DNA of 64,000 nucleotides, taken from NCBI GenBank assembly GCA_028753945.1, contig JAPNXP010000004.1, positions 5,146,001-5,210,000 on the forward strand. Direction: 5' to 3'. The DNA comes from Hexactinellida sp. DTS-2022 (lineage: Eukaryota; Porifera; Hexactinellida). Below the pieces are notes generated by a model that worked only from the letters and a program-made list of their open reading frames with translations, ran no database searches and was not told the origin of the DNA. Below, in pieces: positions 44,154 to 57,100 of this stretch (position 1 is the first letter of the stretch; each line of letters opens with the position of its first letter). A program made the translations under genes and the position numbers.

Positions 44154-47100
44154 ATGAGTGTATCTAAATCTGAAGCTGAAAGATGTCTAGTTGGTCTAGA
44201 AGAAACAATAGAGATTCTACTACAACAGAATCAACATAGGAATACACACACAATGTGCTGTATCATTATAGTTCTACAGGAATACATAACACACCTATTG
44301 CCCCTATTCGAGCCCTTGAGTAGCGATATAGAATGTCCAGATAAACCGGATCTATCGACAAGTGTTAGTGTCATATTGCATATTGGTGCCGGAGAGAATA
44401 GTGGCATAGTATTAGGGGATTTGGGAGAGAGTTTGGATAATAGAATATTCTTAGAACAGATTATAGTTGGTAGCAGTGCTGAGGGAAATGAGGATATTGA
44501 GATAGACCATATCGTGTTAGGTAAACAACAACAACAACAACAACAACAAATAGTTATCTACTTGAAGCAAGGAGTTATCCAGGAGCGCTAGACGCTCCTT
44601 TTGGAGCATGATTTTTGGAATATTATAATTTAGGAGCGTGAAAATTTGGAATCCTCTCTATACTGTAACATTAATTTGCGATTTAGGCGTATGAAAATTG
44701 GATCAGACCAGGATTAGGAGCGTATTTACAAATAGCTGTATAATACACTGACTTGAAGCCAATTACATAACTATAGTAGAACTCGGTTATAAGTTATAAC
44801 GTACCCCCTCGGGAATGGAAATAAGTACGTATTATCTGAATTTACCCTACATAGAAATACATACTACTTTATAGACTTAGTTTAAATAAATACAGTAGTA
44901 ACAGTACGTACTAATTAGCCCAACGATTCCAAACCGTGGACCCCTAGGAAATACCAAACATTATGTGAACCCCCTCCCATTAACTTAATACAAATTTAGA
45001 AATTTTGTGGACCCCAGGTTGGGAACCACTTTACTAAGCCAAAGTACGTAAGTAATAACCGAGTTCTACTATAGCAAGCTTTAACCTTTAACATTTTTCT
45101 CTATAAGGATCAATATAAAGTTCTTATCTCTAATTACTGAATATAACTAAGTAATATTATTAAGTCTCTATAAGGATTATTAAGTACAATACAAGGTTGT
45201 ATGTATCTCTGTATTTACTGAGTATACAAGGATTAATTAAGTAACAAATTAACATTATAAGGTTGTCTCTGTATTTACTGCTATACCCCCCCACAGAGAT
45301 TAACACGCACCCTCTCCTCCGCTGCTCTTTAGAGAGAGCCGCTCTCTGGTTAGACAGTGCAGAGAGATCTGGTACCGTAGAGCTGTTGCTAGCTCGCAGC
45401 ATTAGCGTAGAGAGAGAAGATACCCGGTATAGGGTGCATAGGGCAGTGGACAGGCTGTCCTATAGACTGAGTCAGGAGGCTGTTAGGAGAGCAAACGGTA
45501 TTATAACTGTTGTAGTACCGAGTTATAGTAGAACCGTAGGGACCAATTAAACACATTCGGATAATTTAATACCGAACTAGTATACTTTATGCAACTACAA
45601 TACATACATACATCTACAGTAGAACCTCGTTAGTACGAACACGGTTAATACGACAAACAGTTCCACAAAATCAGGTCCCTACAATGAATATTCAATGGGT
45701 ATTACTCCGGTTAATACGAACTCCGGATAAAGCGAACACATTTTTGCCGTCCGTTGGTGTTCGTATTAACGAGGTTCTACTGTACATTACATACATTACA
45801 CTACACTACATACATATAACAAGTGAACTACATTAGATATACTGATACCTACATTTATATAACCGAACTCGTAGGGACTAAATAAACAAATTAAAGGAGA
45901 ACTACTTGTATACGTTATGTTAATGCACTACATACATGCATTACAAACTACATTATACTACATTGCATTGATAGCTTGATTAACACTGAAACCTCCATTC
46001 ACCGAACTTGTTGGGACCAATTAACAAATTCGCATAATTAAAGGAGACTACTATACTTTTGGCAAGCCTGATTTATACCAGCATGGGATGTTACCAATGT
46101 TGTTGCGTAATTAGTTCTGTAATAAATTATCCGAATTTGTTTGACTGTTCACAACAAGTTCGGTTACAAGGTTGCACTAGTCTATACGTATATACAACTC
46201 TACCTTTTCATGGCAATTGTGTAAATAGGGGGACTTCAAACGTTAAATAACGCTTCAAAAGGGGGTTGCTTACTAACCAATATGTGACAGATAATCCTTT
46301 GTATTACAAAATTACCAAATAATGTGACATAGAGAGGGGTGTATACAATAAATTTCTGGAATTTTGCGTTACATATCGTTTGAATGCTCCTTAATACATA
46401 CAACTTAACGCCAGGGTACAATTAATGCATTCGTGTAGGTATAACTGATCTGGAAGAGATTTCTAGGATTGTGAGAACTCTAACTAACTCGCGAACTGAT
46501 TCTACTGATTATACTGCCAGCGATCTTAAGATCCATATAAGGAGAGGGACCGAAGATATAGGAATAGCTACTGCTACTAATAGCGATACAGGTAAATAGT
46601 AGGGTATTATAATGGCTTGCTTATTGATCACCGGTTATAAGAACATGCCGGTTATAAGAACACCGGTTATAAGAACATTCTACTGGAAAAACGGTTGCCA
46701 TATACCCTATATAATTTATACCGGTTATAAGAACATTATATGCAGTTCCCGACGATGTTCTTATAACCGGCATCCACTGTACGTGTATACACCAACACCT
46801 TTTCAATATTTTTTCAGAAATGACTTTGTCAGTGCCTGAAAATTAGGGGCCTTATATTAGAAAAGGTGTTGACCAAATATGTGTATATTAGTATTCGCTT
46901 AATAAAAGCTGTTATAATAGGAATTAAACCTAACATTTGGCTCTTTTGTGACCTAAATTAACTTGTCAATACAGCAATCTATTCCACTGTTTATTATTTG
47001 ATAATAGAACTGTTATTATAGGAATTAAACTAACATATTATTATATAACCTATATTATTAATTCCCTGTATTTAGGATTGGTTACCATAGTCTCTATCAG

Positions 47101-50100
47101 AGAAAGCTCTGCTATAGAGAGAGATGGGAGAATATGTATTGGAGATATTATTGTTAAAGTGAATGGAATATCTGTAAATGGGTTAGCAGAAGATAAAATA
47201 ATGGAGCTATTGAACGTTAATAGATCAGTTATACAACTTGTTGTTAAACGTAAGTTTTGTTAGTATTTACTAATGTTGTAAAATTTCCAAAAAAATTGTT
47301 TTCTATGGAAATTTCTGGAAAGATTACATATTCCAAATTATGCTTAGGAACTTTATTTGAAAATTGAAATTGTCAAAATTTTTGTGCTACAGTCGAAATC
47401 GGTTTTTTTTGCCCCCCTAAATGCATGGAAAAAGAGGCAAAAAACCCGTATTTAACATTATACAGTGCTATGAGGTTATGAAGAAACAAGGAGAAGCAAG
47501 GAGGCAAAATAACCCGGAGAGGCAAAAAAACCCGTGGCAAAAAACCCCGATTTCGACTGTACTTAAGTTAGACTGTGATGAGGGAGAATAACAAGCGGAC
47601 AGTAACAACTCTACATTATAGATATAGTGATCAAAATTAAAAAACTAGGTACATATACTGTATAATAATTTTTCCATGTAAAATTTCCGGAAATTTGGCA
47701 TTTTTTTTGAAATTTTCCGACCTTACAACACTACTATTTACACTAATATTTCTGGTCCAAAATTCCCTAAATTCTACTTTTAACTTTGGACTTAAACACC
47801 TCTCTATTAGGTATAGTTTAATTCTGTTAACACCAATACAATAAGTTCATATTCGAGTATAAACTCGTTAGTAGGAACACCAGTGGCCGTAAAATGTGTT
47901 CGCCTTATCCGGAATTCGGATCGTATTAACCGGTGTTATTTGCATTGCAAATTTTACGGCACCTTAAGGTATTACCCATAATGGATTATGGGTATAATTC
48001 AAAGATGCGACATTATTTGAAGGAGGTAATATTTGTACAGAACCCAAACAGAGGTTTATTCTGTATTTATGGGCCATAAAATCTGACAGACATCCTACAC
48101 CTAATAATGGAATCACACTGCAAGCACCTTAGCCATTCCCCTCACGTGCTTGTGTGTTCTTAAATCATAATTTTTTCAGCTTTCTGGGACTCGTAGTCTT
48201 TCCAATTAATTCTGGACAGACAAACCCTCTATAATTGTGTGTTTAAAAGTATGTGTATATTTATGTTTAATAAATGAAATAATTAAAAGTACATTAAAAA
48301 GAATTGTGTGTATAAAATGTATATTATGGGGAGGTATATTTATTAGCATTTATATGAGATTATTCGAAAGGTGCTACTATGTATTAATTTCGTAAATTTG
48401 TTAAATATTTACTATTCACGTTAATAACTAATTGGAACGCTACTATATTACAATGATTGCAGTCTGTTTGCTATGTAACTTTGGTGCGTCTTTTCATGTC
48501 TATTTCTGCTGGAAGAATGGGAAAATCTTTTATTGCATACTTTACATCCATACGGTTTATCCCCCGTGTGTATACGGGCATGAGCAGTTAGATTGCTGGA
48601 GTCGCTAAACGTCTTCTTGCATGTTAGGCATTCAAAGGGTTTCTCGCCCGTATGTATAAGGACATGCCTAGTTAGATGGGTAGACTGGCTAAACCTTTGT
48701 TTGCATGTAGTACACTCAAACGGTTTGTCTCCCTTGTGTATCCGGACATGAGTAGCTAGATTGTTAGACTGGCTAAACCTTTGTTTGCATGTAGTACACT
48801 CAAACGGCTTGTCTCCCTTGTGTATACGGACATGAGTAGCTAGATTGTTAGACTGGCTAAACCTTTGTTTGCATGTAGTACACTCAAACGGCTTGTCTCC
48901 CTTGTGTATACGGACATGAGTAGCTAGATTGTTAGACTGGCTAAACCTTTGTTTGCATGTAGTACACTCAAACGGCTTGTCTCCCTTGTGTATACGGACA
49001 TGAGTAGCTAGATTGTTAGACTGGCTAAACCTTTGTTTGCATGTAGTACACTCAAACGGCTTGTCTCCCTTGTGTATACGGACATGAGTAGCTAGATTGT
49101 TAGACTGGCTAAACCTTTGTTTGCATGTAGTACACTCAAACGGCTTGTCTCCCTTGTGTATACGGACATGAGTAGCTAGATTGTTAGACTGGCTAAACCT
49201 TTGTTTGCAGGTAGTACACTCAAAAGGTTTCTCTCCAGTATGTGTACGGGCATGAGTAGTTAGATTGCTGGAGTTGCTAAACCTTTTGTTGCAGGTAGTG
49301 CATTCAAACGGCTTCTCTCCCGTGTGTATCCGAGTGTGATTATTGAGGTGTGCCTTTCCGACAAACTTCTTATCGCATATCTCGCATATGAATAAATTAA
49401 TTCCAGTGTGTATGCGAGTGTGTCTTGTCAAGTTGTATTTGTGTTGAAACGAACAGGAACACTGTCGACATTTAAAAGGTTTGTTGTCTTTCTGTGTTCG
49501 ATTTCGTGTTCGCACTGGGATTGTCTCTCCCGCGAATATCCCAAGTCCCGCGTTTGTTATCGGTGTAATTCTTAAACAGAGCTGTTTCGGGACTGGAATT
49601 GAAGAGAGGGAATTAGTTTTCATTTCCGACTCTTTTAACGGTTCCAACTCGCCAAACATAGGACAATCACCGAAGTGCATATCATCACATTCCTCACAGT
49701 ATATATAGCAATCTTCTGTCGCTAGTTCTTCTGTATAATCGATTTGTTTTAGAGTTTGCTTGTTCTCTGTTCTGGTTTCTTCACTCGGGTCCCAATCGAG
49801 ATCACTCTCGATTTCAGATTCGGAAATGGAATCTTCTTTCCTTTGCTGAAAAATCGGTCGAATAATCTCCGTATTTATCCCTGCATTACTCAGCAATTCC
49901 GTGAGACTGTGAATAATCACTTCTTTCTCTTTTTCGTAGGAAGATTTCTTGTAGCTATAACTTGCCATTTTAACTATTCTGTTTATTCTAATTTAATTTA
50001 CTTTTATATTTATTTATTTGCTGTTTGTACCCATTGTATTTCTCAGAAATCTGATAATTGTTAATCAATGGTGCAAGTTCAAACGTTGTTTTCAGGAATG

Positions 50101-51111
50101 TATTATGTAAAAGTCATCTGTTTAGAAATGTCACAATGTTGCAGTGAAAACACGTTTTTGGTGTAGTATACTAATTAGAAGAATAGTAGTTATAATCATA
50201 TAACCAAATAACAAGTCAAAACTGTCAAAAGAATATTGATTCAATTATTTGACCAAATACCGTATGATACTATGATTCACATTTGATCTTTGTTTGTTTG
50301 TTTGTGGTGATGTTGTCGGTAAATTTCAAGGGTAATGAATTGTAAATGTTCTTTTTGACAATTTGTTGTCATCTTGATATGTGATTATTATATATTACTT
50401 TCCTACCTTACCATAGGGCGCAGTAAAATTTTACCTCCATATTAAAGTGCCGGCCAAGAAAATCCTAGATAAACCCCTGTTTATCTAGGATTCTAATTTA
50501 TTACTTAGTTGGTAATGGCAGATATTCAATGACATTCTAATCTATTACTTAGTTGGTAATGGCAGATATTCAATGACATTCTAATTTATTACTTAGTTGG
50601 TAATGGCAGATATTCAATGACATTCTAATTTGAATATACGAGTAAGTTTATTTGAAGATTCATTGACTAACAATTTATGAATAATTCCTAAATTATTCAT
50701 TTCTTGGCTATTATTAAAATAATTAGTCAACTTAGGTTATATAGGAAAGCGAGGTTCTACTTAGGAAAGTAGAACCTCGTTGTAGGAACACCAGGGGACC
50801 GTCGGAATGTGTTCGCCTTATATGGAATTCGTTTTAACCAATATCATTTGTATTGAAATGACTTTGAAGGGGACTGAAATAGTGTTCGTACTAACCAAAA
50901 TTTCATATCAACCGTGTTCGTACAAACGAGGTTCTACTGTATTTGTATTTATATTTAAGATGGCGAGAAGAGCGAAGGGAGATCTGTTATAGAATATTCT
51001 GAAAAAGAAAGTTTCGATTCTCAAAAGTTGGAGACTCAGAAACAAACAAGAACTGAAATATATGAAAATGAAACCTTTCAAAATAGTTAGTTCCTTATTT
51101 ATTCAAATGTC

Positions 51112-51149
<38 letters not shown>

Positions 51150-54100
51150 AAACAACATACACAACAACATACAACAACAACAACTACACTTATATTCCTA
51201 TAGAGCCAATACAAGCTGTCTCACCAAACAAGCCCCCTCTCCCAAATACCAATGTACCAATAGAGTTGTCAGGTAGAGACATCACTCATAGGACTGAATA
51301 CACTAGACTGTCCGGACTGTCCCAGAGATCTGACAACAGTGATGAGTATTCCGCTTTGGGACTCAGGAATTCTCCTATGCGATCTTCTTTCCAGGTCATA
51401 CATGTTATAATCTGTAGCCACATTCGTTATAGTATTACAGTGGATGCCGGTTATAAGCACATCGTCGGGAACTGCATATAATGTTCTATAACTGACATAA
51501 ATAATATAGGGTATATGGCAACCGTTCTCCAGTAGAATGTTCTTATAACCGGTGTTCTTATACCCGATATATACTGTATTCTGTTAGAGACTATTGTAGC
51601 TAATTTTGTTCATTTTCATAATACAGTTCACTTAATTGGATCACTTTGGGTAGTTTCAAGTTTGGCTCAATTATACACGAAACTTCAAACTAACTTTACA
51701 ATAATTAGATTTACAGTATAGTGTAACTTATTATTCTGCTTATCTCACACATTATAATACAGTAGTTGTCGGATATAAGCACACCGGTTATAAGAACATA
51801 TCGGTTATAAGAACACTATGTTGGAAAACGGTTGCCATATACCCTATATAATTTATGTCGGTTATAAGCACATTAAGTGCAGTTCCCGACGATGTGCTTA
51901 TAACCGGCATCCACTGACTACAGTAGTATAGTGTATATTGTAACTTATTATTCTTGCTTTTTTCACACATTATATTATCCACAATAACTACAGTATAGTA
52001 TATAACACTGTAAGTATAGTGTGACTAGTTATTCTGCTTATTATTCTGCTTTTCTCACACATATAATATCTACAAAACTACAGTATAGTGTATAGTATAT
52101 AGTGTACATAGTTACCTTATCCCACACTTTATATGCCTGCACTAATTAGGTGCGTCACGTGGCTCTCTCCAGGAATGCCAGCACTCCGCTGGGCTTCACG
52201 ATAGCGGGCGGCAAGGGGTCTCGGAAAGGAGACATCGGGATATTTATAGGACACATTCATGACCGTGGGGCAGCCTCTCAAGAGGGGTCCATGAAGGTGA
52301 GAGGATAAATAAATAGATAAACAAACAAACAAACAAACTAACAAACTAACTAACAAACATTCAACTAACTAACAAACAAACAAACGAACAAACAGACAAA
52401 CAAACTAACAAACTAACTAACAAATAAACAAACAAACTAACTAACTAACTAACTAACAAATAAACAAACAAACAAACAAACAGACAAACAAACAAACAAC
52501 CAACCAACCAACCAACCAACCAACCAACCAATCAACCAATCAACTAACTAACTAACTAACTAAACAAATAAACAAATACACAAATAACAACAAACAACAA
52601 CAAACAACAATAACAACACCATACAATAACTAGATTGGCGATGAGATATTGGAAGTTAACGGATTGAGCTTAGAAGGAATGTCTCAGAGAAAAGCTCTAC
52701 AAACTTTCAAGAAACTCAAGCAAGGCCTGATTACAATAAAGCTAAAGTCTCGTTTTATAGAATCTGAGAATTTAGCTAGTTACGAAATGCGAAATGTGAC
52801 TCTCTATAAGACAGCAGATGCGGGATTGGGATTGGAACTTATTCTATTAATAGACGCAGATGGGGGATATAAAGATGGGATTTATATTCAGGTAATGAGG
52901 GCTTAGTATTACATAGTTAATTAACTGTTTAAATATTACTCCTTATTCAGGTTGCGAGAGTAAAGATTTTTGCATAAAATTAAGACCAAAATTAAAGATT
53001 TAGAGATTTTTTATATTTGAAGATGCAAACAATACTTTTACTGTAAACATTTTAACATAAAATTGCAAACTATTGTCTATTCAAATGACAACTAATTAGA
53101 GTATATTATTATTTTAGCATTTATTTATTCAAATCAATGGATATTTTACTCTAAAAAATCAAATAATTACCTATTTACAGTTCCCTATAACCAGGCTTTC
53201 ATTCAGGGAATTTTTTTGGGACCGAGAAAAAATATTCATATTCTGGAGTTGTTCATTCCTTGAAGGTTTTAGAAAAGGTTTTATTAGGTTTTATTTAGAA
53301 AGGCTTAACAATTATTATTACAGTCGACTCCGCTTAATAGAGCCACCTCGGGACCAGTTTGTTTTGACCCAATTAAGCGGAGAAACCGATTAACCGAAAA
53401 TATTGTATTCCAAACTGTCATTCTGTCCTATAAATCCTGTGAAATTTTGACCCGATTAAGCGGAGAAACCGATTAACCGGTGGCTCTATTAAGCGGAGTT
53501 GACTGTATCTCACTTTTCTAGAATGTTCGAGAGGCATCAGTAGCATACCAAGACGGGTCCCTAACCCGAGGCGACCAGCTGCTAACCATTAACGGAGATC
53601 CTCTAACCAGCACTAACCTACGCAAGGCACACGCTATTATAGGCACCCTGGCCCCGGGGTCTGTCGATATAGGCATACGGAGATACACACCTGTTGCCCC
53701 TCTCGAGAGACTGCTCACGCTAGCCAAGAGGCAGAACAGACTCCAGCCTATTCCCAGCCAATTGAGCATGAGGTTTGTAATGGTAGTATAGTAGTAGATA
53801 ATAGCTAATAGTAGTTAGTAGATCCTAGTTAAGTATAGGAGGTATTGCTTATAGTATTAGTACAGTATAACCCAGTAAGTAAGAACACTGTTAATACGAA
53901 CACTTTCTTATCTCCCTTCAAAGCTTTTCAATATAAATGATATTGGTTAATACAAATTCCGGATAAGATGAACACATTTTGACGGTCCCCTGGTGTTCGT
54001 ACTAACGAGAATATATTGTATACATATACATCTTATAATAAGACAGTAGAACTTTGTTAGTACGAACATCAGGGTACCGTCAAAATGTGTTCATCTTATC

Positions 54101-57100
54101 CGGAATTTGTATTAACCAATATCATTTATATTGAAAAGCTTTGAAGAGAGATGAAATAGTATTCGTATTAACCGTGTTCGTATTATCCGTGTACAAGTAC
54201 AACTAACGAGATTATACTGTATACTATATAATAACATTTATCCCTCAGATTAGAGCCGCGGGCTCCTAGCTACCAAACAGATGCCAGCAACATATTCCTA
54301 CAGGAAATGAATAAGCTCAGCAGTGACAGTTCTGAGAATGATTCCACTTTAGAATCCGACTTAACTAAGCTTATAGCCGGCATAGAGAGGGCTAATTCAT
54401 TCACATTGGGGGAGGAAGTTAATAGAAAACAGGTGTATAGTATAGAGAGAGCTCATGGGTCTGAAACAGCTTTAAGAATGAGTAGAGAGGAATTAGAGAA
54501 TATGGATATTGATGCTCTCCTGTCTCCTATTGATACAGAGCCTGTTAGAGAGGAAATAATGGTACTTAGTCATTAGTCATAGTTATTATAATCGTGTGTG
54601 TATATAAGGGGCTTACTTACAATTAGGTTATTTTATATACAGTCAACTCCCGTTATAACGAAGTGCTCGGGACCGTAGTTTCATTTCGTTATAAGCGGAG
54701 TTTGTTATAACCGGAGTAAAATCAATAGGGACCGTCAAAATGTGTACTCTTTATCCGAATTCGTATTAACCTGTGTCATTTCTATTGAAAAGACAGAATT
54801 TCGTATTAACGAGGTTCTACTGCTAACTCGAGGTTCTACAGCTATTTCTGTTCTAGCCTAACTCAGACTCAGAAGACTCGCTATCTGCCCTATTAGCAGA
54901 GCCACTCCTGCTCTCTTCCCCTATACAGCACACCTCTGTTAATACAGACACCAGCAAGAGAGATATGCAGAGACTGGATATAGCTAGGAGAGGGTACTCC
55001 AGGGATAAGATGATGGAGACTGTTAGTCTTAACAGGAGTATGGGACAAACCTTAGGTAAGCAGTTATACATACGTATTGTATTGTATTGTATTGTATTGT
55101 ATTGTATTGCATTGAATAGTTGGTGAAAAAATATATTAACCGAAAATGTTTAAGTCAAACTGTCATTCCGTCCTATAAATCCTGTGAAATTTTGACCCGA
55201 ATAAGCGGAGTAATATATTAACCGGTGGCTCTATTAAGCGGAGTATACTTTACTGTATTTATAGGAAAAGTAGCTTATTTATTTTAGCTGTTATTAGAGT
55301 TGTTTGAGGAAATAAGTTACATACAATTAATTAACTAATAGTTCCCTCAGTATTTATGTGCTGTATTACAATTTATTAACGGATTTTCCTAGTTGCCTTG
55401 TAGATATATTTTCTATTTATCAGTATTTATTCGCGATTATTCGAGGGGACTGCTATGTATTAATTTCCTAAATTTATTAAATTAACTATTCACAATAATT
55501 GGAGCGCTACTATATTACAATGATTATAGTCTGTTTGCTGTCTAACTTTGGTGTGTCTTTTCATGTTTGTTTCTGCCGGAAGAACTAGAAAATCTTTTAT
55601 CGCATACTTTGCATCCAAACGGCTTCTCGCCCGTATGTATCCGGACATGAGTAGTTAGATGGCTGGGGTCGCTAAACCTCTTCTTACATGTTAGACATTC
55701 AAACGGTTTGTCTCCTGTGTGTATACGGACATGAATAGTTAGATGGCCAGACTGGGAAAACCTTTCCTTGCAGGTAAGGCATTCAAAAGGCTTTTCTCCC
55801 GTGTGTATCCGAGTGTGTCTAGTGAGCTTTAGCTTGTCAGTAAACTTTTTGTCACAAATCTCACATACGAATAAATTAATTCCAGTGTGTATCCGTGTGT
55901 GTCTTGTTAAGTTGTCTTTGCGTTGAAACGAACAGGAACATTGCTGACATTTATAAGGTTTGTCTATTTGTGTTCGATATACAGTTCTCCTTACCACAGA
56001 GTCACGAATCGCTTTATCTTCAGTATCTATTGTTTCTGTCGCCCCTATTCCCAACTGCTTAGCATAGGAATCTCCGTAATACACCAACAGCTCTTCCCCT
56101 GGCCGTATGACCTTATAGCTCCTGTAGTATATCCTACCTCTGAACTGAAACGCAACCAAGTTCTGTTCCTCCTCGCTCCTGGCGCAGTTCACGAATCTTA
56201 ACCAGTTAGCTCTGTTCAGGTCAGCTCCGTCAATGTACCACACTGTTCTACCCGCGTTCCTCTTAATCTGCCATAAATACTCGCTCTCGTTTGGGAAATC
56301 TTCTGCGGATCCCTTAACGAGAGTGCCACCATACGGTCCCATTCGTGTTCGGACTGGGATTGTTTCTCTCGCGAATATCCCAAGTCCCGCGTTTGCTATG
56401 GATGACATTCGTAAGCTGAGCTGTTTCGGAACTGGGATTAGAGAGAGGGAATTAGTTTTCATTTCCGACTCTTTTAACGGTTCCAATTCGCCATACAGTG
56501 GACAATCACCGAAATGCATATCATCACATTCCTCACAGTATATATAGCAGTCTTCTGTTGTCAGTTCTTCTTCTGTATAATCGATTTGTTTCAAATGTCT
56601 CCTTCCCCTCTCAACAGATATTATCTGTGACTCGCTACTGTCCTGTATTTCCAGTGTCTCCTCTAATTTCTGTTGCCGTATGTATCTGCTGACTAATGCA
56701 ATCTCATCTTCCATTAACTGTTGGTCTTCTCTCTTTTGTAGATAATCCTCGTAACTTATTTTGTCTTCAGTTTTCAATGTTTCTTCGTCCGAACTGAATT
56801 CCACGTATTTCAAATCTTCGAAACAGTCCCTTTCCTTATTTCTAACAATTGACTTGTGTGCTGGTTGCTCCTTTGCTTTCCCAAACGTGAAATCCTTTGT
56901 AATCCGACTTTTATCAATCTTCTTTTTAGGAGTCATATTATTATCTGGGGAATCTAGTTTTCTCTTTGCAGATTGTCGTTTGTCCTCGCTTTGTTTGTGA
57001 CCTGCTAAACCTGCTACAAACGGCATTGGTATTATAGTTTGGTTGTTCTCTGTTTTATTTTCCTCACTCGGGTCCCAATCGAGATCACTCTCGCTTTCAG

